Positions 34,302 to 43,711 of a stretch of 64,000 bases of DNA are shown in pieces (the first letter of the stretch is position 1; every line of letters begins with the position of its first letter). Origin of the DNA: Acidovorax sp. GBBC 1281 (GTDB lineage Bacteria > Pseudomonadota > Gammaproteobacteria > Burkholderiales > Burkholderiaceae_C). Made by a program: the position numbers and the translations under genes. A model generated the notes under the pieces. That model was not told where the DNA came from. It searched no databases and saw only the letters and a list, made by a program, of their open reading frames with translations. Where the stretch lies: contig NZ_CP097269.1 in assembly GCF_028473645.1 (NCBI RefSeq), forward strand, positions 3,242,001 to 3,306,000. The letters run 5' to 3'.

Positions 34302-35090
34302 GTGACCACGACCGTGCCCCGGTTCGAGGAGCTTGCCGCTCCTTCGGACTGGCGCACGGTCGAATTCATTTCCGACCTGCACCTGCAGGCCAGCGAGCCC
34401 GCCACGTTCGAGGCCTGGCGACGCTATCTGCGGACCACCGACGCGAGCGCGGTGTTCATCCTGGGCGACCTGTTCGAAGTATGGGTGGGCGACGACTGCA
34501 TCGACGATGCCGAGGGCGCCTTCGAGGCCGAATGCGGCGCCCTGCTGCGCGAGGCGGCCCGCCAGCGGCCGGTGTTCTTCATGCACGGCAACCGAGACTT
34601 CCTCATCGGGCCGCGCTTTCTGGCCCACTGTGGCCTGACGGGGCTGCACGACCCGACGGTGCTGCAGTTCGGCGGCGAACGCACCGTGCTCAGCCACGGC
34701 GACCTGCTCTGCCTGGACGACGTGGACTACCAGCGCTTTCGCGCCCAGGCCCGCAGCATGGAGTGGCAGCAGCGGTTCCTGTCCCAGCCGCTGGCCGTGC
34801 GGCGCGCGCAGGCCCGCGGCATCCGCGAGCAGAGCGAGGCGCGCAAGCAGTCCGGCGAGGCGGCCTACGCCGATCTGGACGGCCCGGCCACGCGGCAATG
34901 GCTGCAGGCCGCAGGCGCCCGCACGCTGATCCACGGCCACACGCACCGCCCCGCCGTCCACGCCGTGGGGCCGGGCCTGCAGCGCGTGGTGCTGAGCGAC
35001 TGGGACGCGGCCGCCCGCCCGCCGCGCGCCGAGGTGCTGCGCTTGTCGCCCGGCCGGGGCTTGGAACGGCTCGCCGCCGTCCCCATGTAG
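34302..35090 (+). CDS. lpxH: UDP-2,3-diacylglucosamine diphosphatase
   Basis: 262 residues, GTG start. It makes lipid X from UDP-2,3-diacylglucosamine in lipid A synthesis. Metallophosphatase blocks are in order: ISDLHLQ, LGDLFEVWVGDD, MHGNRDFLIG, SHGDLLCLDD and IHGHTHRPAVH. These provide all the metal ligands of the calcineurin-like fold. It attaches peripherally to the inner membrane. It follows ppiB closely on the same strand. Confidence 0.95.
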   Translation: MTTTVPRFEELAAPSDWRTVEFISDLHLQASEPATFEAWRRYLRTTDASAVFILGDLFEVWVGDDCIDDAEGAFEAECGALLREAARQRPVFFMHGNRDFLIGPRFLAHCGLTGLHDPTVLQFGGERTVLSHGDLLCLDDVDYQRFRAQARSMEWQQRFLSQPLAVRRAQARGIREQSEARKQSGEAAYADLDGPATRQWLQAAGARTLIHGHTHRPAVHAVGPGLQRVVLSDWDAAARPPRAEVLRLSPGRGLERLAAVPM

Positions 35091-35143
35091 GCGGCATCTC
35101 TTTTTCCGCCAGGGAGTGCGCGAGCAGGCCCTCCCCCTCTTTC

Positions 35144-35965
35144 ATGCCTGCTCTCTGGAACAAACTCTGGCACCGCGTGCGAGCGACCGTCGCCCCCGTG
35201 CCGGAGATCTCCGCACCGCTCTGGCTGCAGACCCTGCAGCGCTATCCGTTCCTGTCCGCCCTGCCGCTGCAGGACCAAGCCAAGCTGAAGGCACTCAGCG
35301 CCCTCTTTCTGCAGCGCAAGGAATTCACCGGCGCGCACGGCCTGCAGGTCACCGATGCCATGGCGGTCGCCATCGCGGCCCAGGCGTGCCTGCCCGTGCT
35401 GCACTGGGGCACGCCCGCCCAGGCGCTCGACTGGTACGACGATTTCGTGGGCATCGTGGTCCACCCCGGCGAGGCCGTGGCGCGCCGGCAGTCCACCGAC
35501 GAGGCCGGCGTGGTGCACGACTACACCGAGGTGCTGCTGGGCGAGGCCATGCACCGGGGCCCCGTCATGCTGAGCTGGCCGGCCGTGGACAGCGCAGGCA
35601 GCGGCCAGGACCGGGGCATGAGCGTGGTCATCCACGAGTTCGTGCACAAGCTGGACATGCGCAACGGCAACGCCGATGGCTACCCGCCCCTGCCGCCAGG
35701 CTTTCTGGGCACCACCGGCCCGCAGGCGGCGCGGCAGGCCTGGCGCGCGGCGTGGCAGCCGGCCTATGAAGCCTTCGGGGAGTGCGTGATCATCGCCGAG
35801 CGCTTTGGCGGCGAATGGCCCTGGCTGGATGCCTACGGCGCGACGGCCCCGGCCGAATTCTTCGCCGTGGCGTGCGAGGCGTACTTCGTGGACCGGACGA
35901 CGTTCGCCGCCGAGTTCCCGGACCTGATGCCCACGCTGGACGCCTTCTACCGCCGGGGATTGTGA
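35144..35965 (+). CDS. MtfA-like zinc-dependent peptidase
   Basis: 273 residues; E. coli MtfA has 265. The zinc site is HEFVHKLDMRNG (HExxH), and AEFFAVACEAYF gives the later Glu. The N-terminal region (YPFLSALPLQDQAKLKALSALFLQRKEF) matches the family. MtfA binds the Mlc repressor in E. coli and is an aminopeptidase; whether a Mlc-like target exists here is unknown. The M in MPALWNKLWHRV is chosen as start because the frame upstream overlaps lpxH in another frame. Confidence 0.88.
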   Translation: MPALWNKLWHRVRATVAPVPEISAPLWLQTLQRYPFLSALPLQDQAKLKALSALFLQRKEFTGAHGLQVTDAMAVAIAAQACLPVLHWGTPAQALDWYDDFVGIVVHPGEAVARRQSTDEAGVVHDYTEVLLGEAMHRGPVMLSWPAVDSAGSGQDRGMSVVIHEFVHKLDMRNGNADGYPPLPPGFLGTTGPQAARQAWRAAWQPAYEAFGECVIIAERFGGEWPWLDAYGATAPAEFFAVACEAYFVDRTTFAAEFPDLMPTLDAFYRRGL

Positions 35966-35981
35966 GTCAAAACCCCTTCAC

Positions 35982-36026
35982 GCCCTAGATTTCATTGCCC
36001 TCATTGCTATTATTTATATAGCAATC
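35982..36026. repeat. Dispersed repeat copy 5
   Basis: CCCTAGATTTCATTG at 35983-35997, then hairpin ATTGCTAT, TATTTAT, ATAGCAAT at 36003-36025. It lies between convergent genes. Confidence 0.7.
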
Positions 36027-36049
36027 GCCAGCCTCGCCGGCGCAGGCGC

Positions 36050-36352
36050 TCACAACGCGGATTCGAACAGTTCCAGCTGCGGCGGCCCCAGGTACAGATC
36101 GCGCTTTTGCCCCGCGCCCGCGTGCGCGGCCCGGAAAGCGTCGGAGCGGGTCCACGCCTCGAAATCCGCGCGCGACGCCCAGACGGTGTGCGATGCGAAC
36201 AGCGTGTGCTCGGGCGTCGTGTCGCCCCGCAGCAGGTGGAAGGACTGGAAGCCCGGCACCTGCGCCAGATGGCTGTCGCGCTGGCGCCAGATCTCGACGA
36301 ACTCCTCCTCACGGCCGGGGGCGATGCGGAAACGGTTCATGGCAACGAACAT
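36050..36352 (-). CDS. Antibiotic biosynthesis monooxygenase-domain protein (heme-degrading type possible)
   Basis: 100 residues. The ABM ferredoxin-like fold is seen in MFVAMNRFRIAPGREEEFVE, PGFQSFHLLRGD, YSHT-like LFASHTVWASRADFEAWT and the final FESAL. Members of this type (IsdG/HmoA-like) can degrade heme, others are quinol or polyketide monooxygenases. The conserved N in VAMNRF and the W in the middle fit either. It lies upstream of no related gene; an iron link is plausible but not shown. The start might be Met5 (MNRFRIAPG). Confidence 0.75.
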   Translation of the reverse strand: MFVAMNRFRIAPGREEEFVEIWRQRDSHLAQVPGFQSFHLLRGDTTPEHTLFASHTVWASRADFEAWTRSDAFRAAHAGAGQKRDLYLGPPQLELFESAL

Positions 36353-36476
36353 GGTGGGAAGCTCCTCGAAGTGAAAGATCAGAAATGAAACCGCAGAAGT
36401 GAAACCGCGGCCGCGCTCACCGGACGGCGAAGCGCGGCGCGCGCCGGCCTAAGGAGCATCGGCGCGCCCGTGGCGC

Positions 36477-37364
36477 TCAGGGCTTGCGCGCCATCTCGCC
36501 CGTCGCGACCCGGCGGCGTAGCTCGGCCAGCACGGTTTTCATCCGCCGCTCGTTCTCCACGCCCATGCGCACGAGGATCTTCTGGCCGCTGGACAAGGCC
36601 TGCAGCTTCGGGTCGGCGAACTCGTAGCGCACCCAGGGGCGCGTAGAGGGCACCTCACCGGCCACCTTGGTGAGTTGCACCTGCACCGGGCCGGTGGGCT
36701 CGGGCGCCTGCAGCAGGTTGTCCAGCGTGGCCACCAGCCGGTCGTTGAAGTAGCGGCGCGGAAAGCCCAGCTCTTCGTACGCCTGCTGGAACAGCGGGTA
36801 CAGCCGGGCGTACAGCGCAACGGCCTGGTCCTGCGGAATGGCTTCGGCCAGCATGACGAAGGCACGGTAGCGGCCCGCATTGGTGGCGGCGATCGTCTCC
36901 GTCTCGCTGCCCTCGCCATCCACCAGGAACCGCTGCGGCATGGGCTGCACGGGCCACAGGCGGGACGGCGCGCTCTGGCGCGACAGGTTGTCCACCGTGG
37001 CGACCGCGCGCTGCACGAAGCCGTCCATGCGCAGCAGCGACGCGACCGAGTCCGCCCCCACCCATCCCGTGACCGCCTCGGTCAGGGGGCGGTCCGATTC
37101 GGCCAGGGTGGGGAGTTTGGTATCGGGCGGCTGCACCGTGTCCATGGGGTTCTGCGGGCCGGATGCCGCGGATGCGGGCGGCGCGGCAGCCTGGGACGCG
37201 GACTGGCTGGCCACGGGCGGTAACGCCACCGGCTCGGACGCCGTGCGCCCCCAGAACCACCAGGCCGCGCCGGCGCCCAGCGCGCCAGCGACCAGCACCC
37301 ATGGAATCCAGGCGCGGGAAGCCTGCTGCGCGGGCCGCAATTCCACCGTGTCACGTTCAGGCAT
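36477..37364 (-). CDS. DUF3014 domain membrane-anchored protein
   Basis: 295 residues. ATG 37364 has AAGGAGG upstream. A single helix (IPWVLVAGALGAGAAWWFW, about 20-38) anchors it, followed by an Ala/Pro/Ser stretch. The large domain after residue 75 (LLRMDGFVQRAVATVDNLSR, LYPLFQQAYEELGFPRRYFND, VRYEFADPKLQALSSGQKIL) matches DUF3014. Function unknown. No partner gene is obvious, and the next gene on this strand is an esterase. Confidence 0.85.
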   Translation of the reverse strand: MPERDTVELRPAQQASRAWIPWVLVAGALGAGAAWWFWGRTASEPVALPPVASQSASQAAAPPASAASGPQNPMDTVQPPDTKLPTLAESDRPLTEAVTGWVGADSVASLLRMDGFVQRAVATVDNLSRQSAPSRLWPVQPMPQRFLVDGEGSETETIAATNAGRYRAFVMLAEAIPQDQAVALYARLYPLFQQAYEELGFPRRYFNDRLVATLDNLLQAPEPTGPVQVQLTKVAGEVPSTRPWVRYEFADPKLQALSSGQKILVRMGVENERRMKTVLAELRRRVATGEMARKP

Positions 37365-37588
37365 GAATGCCTCCTTTTCTTGGGTTTCGGGAAAGCCGCG
37401 GTAGAAAGACAAGATGCCCCGCGGCCTCCCATCGATTGGAAGCGATGGACTCCACCGGGCCGTAACGCCGTGTGACGGGTCCAGTCACCGCTGGCATGGG
37501 GGGTGTCGTGCACCGCGCGTTGGCCGGTACAAGCCGGCCGGGGTCCACGCAAGGAACGGCGGGCCTGCGGGGCCCGTCGGTCAGCCGC

Positions 37589-38266
37589 TCAGCGCGCGGC
37601 CTGCGGCTGCGGGTGCTGCAGGCCGCCCAGCCATCCCATGGCATCGGTCAGTTCGGCCTGCCGGATCTCGTGCGCGCCGGGGTATTCGCGGTAGGTCAGG
37701 TCCAGCGACAGCCCCCGGGCATGGTCGCGGATGGCGTGGGCCTGGGCCAGGGGAATCACGTTGTCCTGCACGCCATGGCTCACCCAGAGCGGCTTGCCGT
37801 GCAGGCTGTCGGCCGCGGCGGCGAACGGCATCGCCTGGGGCAGCAGCCGGCTGTGCCACACCATGGCGGCGTGCAGCAGCTCCGGCCGGGTGAACAGCAG
37901 GGACAAGGCCATGATGCCGCCCTGGCTGAAACCGCCCACCACCACCCGCTCGGACGGCACACCCAACTGCAGCGCAGCGGCCTCGACCGTGAGCGCCACC
38001 AGCGAGCGGCTGGCCGCCTCCTGCGGCTCGTGGATGGAACGGCTGCCATCGGGCAGCACGGAAAACTCGAACCACGCATGGGAGCCCGGGCCCATGGCAT
38101 GCGGCGCGCGCAGGCTCACGACATGGAAATGCGGGGGAACGTAGGGGGCCAGGCCGAACAGGTCGCCCTCGTTGCTGCCCACGCCGTGCATGAGGACGAG
38201 CAGCCAGGGAGAGGTGGTGTGGGACGCGGCGGGGCGGTTCAGAAAGGGAAGCGGCAGATCAAGCAT
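37589..38266 (-). CDS. Alpha/beta hydrolase, phospholipase/carboxylesterase family
   Basis: 225 residues. The family signature LVLMHGVGSNEGDLFGLAPY, the nucleophile elbow GGFSQGGIM (Ser), the Asp in VSHGVQDNVIPLAQA and the His in YPGAHEIRQAE make a full catalytic triad. It is the YpfH/carboxylesterase-2 type. It likely cleaves short-chain or lysophospholipid esters in the cytoplasm. ATG 38266 is preferred; ATG 38293 adds nine residues. It lies 81 bases after the dioxygenase gene on the same strand and may be cotranscribed with it. Confidence 0.88.
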   Translation of the reverse strand: MLDLPLPFLNRPAASHTTSPWLLVLMHGVGSNEGDLFGLAPYVPPHFHVVSLRAPHAMGPGSHAWFEFSVLPDGSRSIHEPQEAASRSLVALTVEAAALQLGVPSERVVVGGFSQGGIMALSLLFTRPELLHAAMVWHSRLLPQAMPFAAAADSLHGKPLWVSHGVQDNVIPLAQAHAIRDHARGLSLDLTYREYPGAHEIRQAELTDAMGWLGGLQHPQPQAAR

Positions 38267-38347
38267 CGATGGGTGCCCTGAAAAGGCATTCAAGGCATGG
38301 ATGAAGGGTTGCGAATCGGGGTTGGAGTGGAACGGGGGCCGGGGAGT

Positions 38348-39190
38348 TCATGCCGCGGACTGCAGGGCGAAGGCGTCCATGGCCAGGGCGCCGTAGCGGA
38401 CCTCCCGGCTCAGGTAGTGCGCCTGCGCCTCGGGGCCGGCGGCGCCCAGGGCGAAAAACAAGGGCAGGAAATGGTCTTCGCTGGGGTGGGCGCGCTCGGC
38501 ATGTGGCGCCTGCCGCCGGTAGTCCAGCAGCGCGGGCCAGTCGCGCCGCTGCACGGCGTCTTCGATCCAACGGCTGAATTCAGTCACATAGGGCAAGGGC
38601 TCGTTGGCGCCGCCGAAGAACTCGGCCAGGTTGTGCGTCATGCTGCCGGAGCCCATCACCAGCACGCCCTCGCTGCGCAGGCCCTGCAAGGCGGCGCCCA
38701 TGGCGTAGACCTCGGCTGGGCCGGCGGTGGACGGCAGGGCCACCTGCACCACGGGCAGCCGGGCGTCGGGAAACAGGTGCATCAGCGGCACCCAGGCGCC
38801 ATGGTCGAAGGGCCGCTCCGCATCGCCTTCGGCCGCGATACCGGCCGAACGCAGGCGCGCCAGCACCGTTTCGGCCAGGCCCGGGGCGCCTGCGGCCGGG
38901 TAGCGCAAGGCGTACAGGGCCGGCGGAAATCCGCCGAAGTCGTGCCAGGTGGCGGGCTGCAGCCCGGTCATCACTTTCGGGGATCGCGGCATCCAGTGTG
39001 GCGACATGACCACCACCCCGCGAAGGTGCGGAAAGCGCGCCTGGACCTCCTGGCCCCAGCGGGTGAGGGCCGGGCCGGTTTCGCCGGAGTCCACCGCGAA
39101 CAGCGGGGCGCCATGGGAGAGGTACAGCGCGGGGAGTTCGGCATTCCTGCCGCTGTCGGTGGGTGCGCGGGCCCGTTCCAGATCGGACAT
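38348..39190 (-). CDS. 4,5-DOPA dioxygenase extradiol / YgiD-like class III dioxygenase
   Basis: 280 residues from ATG 39190 (GAGGAA upstream). Class III extradiol ring-cleavage fold with metal-site histidines in YLSHGAPLFAV, VVMSPHWMPRSP and DHGAWVPLMHLFP. GSGSMTHNLAEFF and SEDHFLPLFFALGAAG follow. YgiD relatives open dihydroxyphenylalanine or similar catechols and need zinc or iron. The native substrate is not known. Confidence 0.9.
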   Translation of the reverse strand: MSDLERARAPTDSGRNAELPALYLSHGAPLFAVDSGETGPALTRWGQEVQARFPHLRGVVVMSPHWMPRSPKVMTGLQPATWHDFGGFPPALYALRYPAAGAPGLAETVLARLRSAGIAAEGDAERPFDHGAWVPLMHLFPDARLPVVQVALPSTAGPAEVYAMGAALQGLRSEGVLVMGSGSMTHNLAEFFGGANEPLPYVTEFSRWIEDAVQRRDWPALLDYRRQAPHAERAHPSEDHFLPLFFALGAAGPEAQAHYLSREVRYGALAMDAFALQSAA

Positions 39191-39309
39191 GAAGATTCCT
39201 CGGTTGCCGACAGATGGGGTCGGTGGCGGCGGTTCCAACCCCCTGGGCGATCGGCGCGGCCTGTGCCGCCACGGGCCAGCGAACGCCCGCCGTGGCGCTG
39301 CCGGCCTTT

Positions 39310-39729
39310 TCAGTCGCGCACCGGGCCACGCAGCGCCTTGATGCCCGAGCGCACGCTCTTAGATTCCAGGCGCCGCTGCTTGGAGCCGTAGGTCGGCTTG
39401 GTAGCCCGCCGGGTGCGCGGCGGCTGCGCCACGCTGGCCACCAGGGCCTGCAGGCGCTGCAGTCCGTCGAGGCGGTTGGCTTCCTGGCTGCGGTACTGCT
39501 GCGCCTTGATGACCAGCACGCCCTCCTGCGTGATCCGGCTGTCGCGCAGGGCGAGCAGGCGCTCCTTCACGCCGTCGGGCAACGAAGACGCCGCGATGTC
39601 GAAGCGCAGGTGCACCGCGCTCGACACCTTGTTGACGTTCTGCCCGCCAGCGCCCTGCGCCCGCATGGCGGTGATCTCCACCTCACGCTCGTCCACCTGG
39701 GGCACGAAGGCCGCCGGCGGCGCGGTCAT
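39310..39729 (-). CDS. arfB: Alternative ribosome-rescue factor ArfB (peptidyl-tRNA hydrolase)
   Basis: 139 residues, matching YaeJ/ArfB length. The catalytic GGQ is in MRAQGAGGQNVNKVSSAVHL. The basic C-terminal tail (PRTRRATKPTYGSKQRRLESK) enters the empty mRNA channel in the known structures. It hydrolyses peptidyl-tRNA on ribosomes stalled without a stop codon. Its ATG overlaps the end of the upstream hydrolase gene by four bases, so translation is coupled. Confidence 0.95.
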   Translation of the reverse strand: MTAPPAAFVPQVDEREVEITAMRAQGAGGQNVNKVSSAVHLRFDIAASSLPDGVKERLLALRDSRITQEGVLVIKAQQYRSQEANRLDGLQRLQALVASVAQPPRTRRATKPTYGSKQRRLESKSVRSGIKALRGPVRD

Positions 39730-40664
39730 CGGCCGGCCGCCAAGGGTGCGGCCGCCGGCTGCGCCCCGTCTACCAGCGCGGCCAGCAGTGCGGCCATGAA
39801 GGGCCGGGGCTGTTCGAACTGCACCCAGTGGCCGGCCTCGGGGATGAAGTCCAGGCCACGGAAGTCCGGCACCACGGCCCGGAACGCCGCCTCGAGCTCC
39901 ACGATCCAGCGCTTGTAGAGCGCATCGTTGCGGCCATAGATGGCATGCACCGGGCAGGTCACCCGGGGCAGCGAGCGCGCCAGGATGTCGGTGTGCGCCA
40001 GCCGGCGGCGCGGCATGCGGTCGCGCACCACGTTGGCCACGTGCAGGCCCAGCGCCAGGCCTTCGATGAGAGCCGGGTCCTGCAGCATCAGGACGGCGAG
40101 GTTGTGGCGGTGCACCTGCGGCTGCTGGTCCGCGGGCAGGTGCCGCCAGCCTTTCAGTTCGAACTGGCGGTGCGGCACCACGCCCATGGCCGGCGCGCCC
40201 ACGATGACCAGTTGCCGGGCCAGCTCGGGGTGGTCGGCCAGCAGCAGGCCCGCCACCATGCCGCCGAACGAGAACCCCACCAGATCGCAGGGCTGCGGCC
40301 CCCAAAGCGCGCGCATGCCCTCGCACAGCGGTTCGACCAGCGCGTCGGCATCGGCGCCGGCCGGGGGCAGAGCAGACTCCCCGAAACCGGGCAGATCCGG
40401 CACCCAGACCTGGTGGCCCGCCGCGACCAGGTCTTCGATGTTGCGCACCCAGTGGGTCCAGCTGCCGCTGCCGCCGTGCAGCAGCACCAGCGGCGGCTGC
40501 CCGGGCACGACCGGTCCCCAGGCGTGCCACACCAGATCGCCGTCGCCGCAAGGCGTGGTGTGCCGCGTGGCCAGCGCCTGCAGGCGCCGCACTTCGGGCG
40601 GGGTGCCATCGGGTGCCCCGGCAGGTCCGGGGTGGGCCGCCGGGGCGGAGGGCACCGTCACCAT
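39726..40664 (-). CDS. Alpha/beta-fold hydrolase
   Basis: 312 residues from ATG 40664. The fold shows [35 protein letters not shown], the nucleophile [15 protein letters not shown], the Asp region [16 protein letters not shown] and [11 protein letters not shown] with the His. It resembles meta-cleavage-product hydrolases and related C-C or ester hydrolases; the substrate is unknown. The start overlaps the aroQ stop by seven bases and the end overlaps arfB by four, giving one transcript. Confidence 0.88.
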   Translation of the reverse strand: MVTVPSAPAAHPGPAGAPDGTPPEVRRLQALATRHTTPCGDGDLVWHAWGPVVPGQPPLVLLHGGSGSWTHWVRNIEDLVAAGHQVWVPDLPGFGESALPPAGADADALVEPLCEGMRALWGPQPCDLVGFSFGGMVAGLLLADHPELARQLVIVGAPAMGVVPHRQFELKGWRHLPADQQPQVHRHNLAVLMLQDPALIEGLALGLHVANVVRDRMPRRRLAHTDILARSLPRVTCPVHAIYGRNDALYKRWIVELEAAFRAVVPDFRGLDFIPEAGHWVQFEQPRPFMAALLAALVDGAQPAAAPLAAGR

Positions 40665-41101
40665 CCCGCCAGGCCGTCGATGGCTAGCGGATAGCCCTGC
40701 ACGCCGAACCCGCACATCACCGCGCGCGCCACGCCGGACAGATAGGAATGGTGGCGGAAGGCTTCGCGGGCATGCACGTTGCTGATATGCAACTCCACCA
40801 GCGGCACGCCCGTGCCCTTGACGGCATCCAGCAGTGCCACGCTGGTGTGGGTGTAGGCGGCGGCATTCAGCACCACGCCGGCCAGTTCGCCCGCGCCGTG
40901 GAGGCGGCCGGCCTCATGGATCCAGTCCACCAAGTCGCCCTCGTGGTTGCTCTGGCGGAACTGCAGCGCAAACCCATGGCGCTCGCACGCCTGGGCGCAC
41001 AGCCGCTCCACATCGGCCAGCGTGTGCACGCCGTACACCGAGGGCTCGCGCGTGCCGAGCAGGTTCAGATTGGGTCCGTTGAGGACAAAGACGGTTTTCA
41101 C
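40658..41101 (-). CDS. aroQ: 3-Dehydroquinate dehydratase, type II
   Basis: 147 residues. It makes dehydroshikimate in the aromatic amino acid pathway. The N-terminus [21 protein letters not shown], the loop [17 protein letters not shown] and the catalytic region [13 protein letters not shown] with [20 protein letters not shown] are all as expected for the dodecameric type II enzyme, including the active-site Tyr and His. In most betaproteobacteria aroQ lies before accB; here it is followed by an alpha/beta hydrolase and arfB. Confidence 0.96.
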   Translation of the reverse strand: MKTVFVLNGPNLNLLGTREPSVYGVHTLADVERLCAQACERHGFALQFRQSNHEGDLVDWIHEAGRLHGAGELAGVVLNAAAYTHTSVALLDAVKGTGVPLVELHISNVHAREAFRHHSYLSGVARAVMCGFGVQGYPLAIDGLAGW

Positions 41102-41181
41102 AGGGCCAGTACTCCAGGCAAGGCGTCGCCGCCAGTCGGCGAACGCGAACAGGGCGAATTATGCGTGGCGCTCCCAAATAA

Positions 41182-41202
41182 AACGGCCCCGAGGGGGCCG
41201 TT
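41182..41202 (-). terminator. Terminator of the Tyr/Pro-rich protein gene
   Basis: AACGGCCCC, loop, GGGGCCGTT, then on the minus strand TTATTT. It lies 38 bases after the stop at 41240. Confidence 0.7.
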
Positions 41203-41239
41203 GGGGCTGCATGGGCAGCCAGGGGGACAGCGATGGGTT

Positions 41240-41611
41240 TCAGCGACCGTAGTAGTAGCCCCGGTCCCGTCCGTGCCAGTGGCGACCGCCGCCGTAGTAC
41301 CCGTAGGGGGCGACCACCACCGGAGGCGGGGGCGCGTAGTACACCGGCCGTGGCGGCGGGTAGTAGACGGGAGGGGGGGCATAGACCACCGGGGGCGGGC
41401 CGTAATAGACGGGACGAGGCGGCGGGTAATAGGCTGGCGGGGCCACCACGACGGGGTAGCCGCCGCCCCCGACACCGACCGCCACGCCGGGCGACCCGAT
41501 GCCCACAGACCAGGAAATATCGCGTGCCTGGGCGGCACCGGTGCCCGCCAGCAGGGCGAGCGCCACGCCGGCGGTGGCGGCCATGGCTGAGAGAGAGCGG
41601 CTGTTCGTCAT
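41240..41611 (-). CDS. Secreted Tyr/Pro-rich repeat protein
   Basis: 123 residues. AAAGGAGATTTCC precedes ATG 41611. The signal peptide (AATAGVALALLAGTGAAQA) ends before RDISW. The mature part repeats PPPRPVYYGPPPVVYAPPP and variants, and ends GYYYGR with His and Arg pairs. It probably stays in the periplasm or outer surface, with an extended polyproline-like form. Function unknown; Tyr/Pro-rich proteins of this kind are frequent in Burkholderiales. The repeat at DNA level invites length variation between strains. Confidence 0.85.
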   Translation of the reverse strand: MTNSRSLSAMAATAGVALALLAGTGAAQARDISWSVGIGSPGVAVGVGGGGYPVVVAPPAYYPPPRPVYYGPPPVVYAPPPVYYPPPRPVYYAPPPPVVVAPYGYYGGGRHWHGRDRGYYYGR

Positions 41612-41777
41612 GGAAATCTCCTTTGGATGGGAGCCCCGCCATCGCGGAACTCCCGTGGATGCTCAACGCATCACATGTCCGAAAGGATGGCACAAACCCC
41701 CTGCAATGTTGTTTCTGGACGTAGCGCGCTGTGTTTCACCCGGTAACGCCCCCGGCACCGCCGCCTAGAATGCCGCC

Positions 41778-43589
41778 ATGAGTTCCCCAGCCCCCCTCGA
41801 CCCCTCCTCCAACGCCGCGGCCAAGCCCAGCAATTTTCTTCGCCAGATCATCGAGAGCGATCTCGCCAAGGGCACGCATGCCCAGGCGCGCTGGGGCGGC
41901 ACGCCCGGCGATGCGGCCCACCATGCTGGCGGGCAGCCCGACCCGGCGAAGATCCGCACGCGTTTCCCCCCCGAACCCAACGGCTACCTGCACGTCGGCC
42001 ATGCCAAGAGCATCTGCCTGAATTTCGGCTTGGCCGCCGACTACGGCGGCGTGTGCCACCTGCGCTTCGACGACACCAACCCGGAGAAGGAAGACCAGGA
42101 ATACGTGGACGCCATCATCGACGCCGTGCATTGGCTCGGCTTCGACTGGAAGGCCAGCGGCGATGGCGCCGACCACCTGTACTACGCCAGCAACTATTTC
42201 GACTTCATGTACCGCGCGGCTGAGTACCTGATCGAAAACGGCAAAGCCTACGTGGACGAGCAGACCCCCGACGAGATGCGCGCCAACCGCGGCGACTTCG
42301 GCAAGCCCGGCGTGGACAGCCCCTTTCGCAGTCGCACCGTGGCAGAGAACCTCGCGCGATTTCGCGAAATGCGCGAAGGCAAGCTGCCCGACGGCGCCGC
42401 CGTGCTACGCGCGAAGATCGACATGGCCTCGCCCAACATCAACCTGCGCGACCCGGCCATCTACCGCATCAAGCACGCCGAGCACCACAACACCGGCAAC
42501 CAGTGGTGCATCTACCCCATGTACACCTTCGCGCACCCCATCGAGGACGCGCTGGAGCACATCACCCACAGCATCTGCACGCTGGAATTCGAAGACCAGC
42601 GCCCCTTCTACGACTGGCTCATGGACCGCCTGGTGGAAGGCGGCCTCATCGCCGCGCCGCAGCCGCGCCAGTACGAGTTCGCGCGCCTGAACCTCACCTA
42701 CGTGGTCACCAGCAAGCGCAAGCTCAAGCACCTGGTGGACAACGGCATCGTGACCGGTTGGGACGATCCCCGCATGCCCACCATCGTCGGCCTGCGCCGC
42801 CGCGGCTACACGCCCGAATCGATCCGCCTGTTCTGCGAACGCATCGGCGTGACCAAGGACTACAGCTGGATCGACTACAGCACGCTGGAAGGCTGCCTGC
42901 GCGAAGACCTGGAAGCCAAGGCCCACCGCGGCATGGCGGTGCTCAACCCCGTCAAGCTGGTGCTGACCAACTGGGACGAGGTGATGGGCGCCGGCCACCT
43001 GGAGCCCTGCAGCCTGCCCGCCCTGCCCCACCCGCCCGAAGGAACCGAATCGCCCCTGCGCCATTTCACGATCGGCAAGGCGGTGTGGATCGAGCGCGAA
43101 GACTTCGAGGAAGTGCCCCCCAAGGGCTACAAGCGCCTGTTCCCCGGCAACAAGGTGCGCCTCAAGGGCGGTTACGTGATCGAATGCACGGGCTGCAACA
43201 AGGACGCAGATGGCCGGATCACCGAAGTGCTGGCCACCGTGGTGCCCGACACCAAGAGCGGCACCCCCGGCGCCGACACCGTGAAGGTGAAGGCCGCCAT
43301 CACCTGGGTGGGCGTGGCCGATGGCGTGAAGGCGGAGGTGCGCATGTACGACCGGCTGTTCACCGATGCGCAGCCCGATGCCGGCGGGAAAGACTTCCTC
43401 ACGCTGCTGAACCCGGACAGCCTGAAGGTCGTGACGGCCATCGTGGAGCCCTCACTGGCCAACGCCCGACCGGGCGACCAGTTCCAGTTCGAGCGGCACG
43501 GGTACTTCGTGGCGGACAGCAAGGACCACGCGGCAGGCAAGCCGGTGTTCAACCTGGCCGTGGGCCTGAAGGACTCCTGGGGCAAGTAA
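41778..43589 (+). CDS. glnS: Glutaminyl-tRNA synthetase
   Basis: 603 residues. It charges tRNA-Gln directly, as in other proteobacteria. The HIGH region is EPNGYLHVGHAKSICLNFG and the KMSKS variant is VVTSKRKLKHLVDN. LRFDDTNPEKEDQEYVD and DPRMPTIVGLRRRGYTPE are family blocks. The C-terminal anticodon-binding beta-barrels end at WGK. Near residue 30 is a small insertion (RWGGTPGDAAHHAGGQPDP) relative to the E. coli enzyme, common in related genera. Confidence 0.97.
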   Translation: MSSPAPLDPSSNAAAKPSNFLRQIIESDLAKGTHAQARWGGTPGDAAHHAGGQPDPAKIRTRFPPEPNGYLHVGHAKSICLNFGLAADYGGVCHLRFDDTNPEKEDQEYVDAIIDAVHWLGFDWKASGDGADHLYYASNYFDFMYRAAEYLIENGKAYVDEQTPDEMRANRGDFGKPGVDSPFRSRTVAENLARFREMREGKLPDGAAVLRAKIDMASPNINLRDPAIYRIKHAEHHNTGNQWCIYPMYTFAHPIEDALEHITHSICTLEFEDQRPFYDWLMDRLVEGGLIAAPQPRQYEFARLNLTYVVTSKRKLKHLVDNGIVTGWDDPRMPTIVGLRRRGYTPESIRLFCERIGVTKDYSWIDYSTLEGCLREDLEAKAHRGMAVLNPVKLVLTNWDEVMGAGHLEPCSLPALPHPPEGTESPLRHFTIGKAVWIEREDFEEVPPKGYKRLFPGNKVRLKGGYVIECTGCNKDADGRITEVLATVVPDTKSGTPGADTVKVKAAITWVGVADGVKAEVRMYDRLFTDAQPDAGGKDFLTLLNPDSLKVVTAIVEPSLANARPGDQFQFERHGYFVADSKDHAAGKPVFNLAVGLKDSWGK

Positions 43590-43602
43590 GCCGACGCAAC
43601 AG

Positions 43603-43641
43603 CCGGCCCGGGCGACGGCGGCCATCGCCGTCGCGGGCCGG
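43603..43641 (+). terminator. Large GC hairpin after glnS
   Basis: A long inverted repeat from CCGGCCCG to CGGGCCGG (43603-43641) with one bulge, 13 bases after the glnS stop. The U-run is weak, so it may be an mRNA end stabiliser or a rho-independent site of reduced strength. Confidence 0.5.
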
Positions 43642-43711
43642 TCCCGTTATCCACCGATGCAAGCCCCTGGCCATCCAACGCCAGGGGCGCATCGCACTCC
43701 CGATTTCGAGA

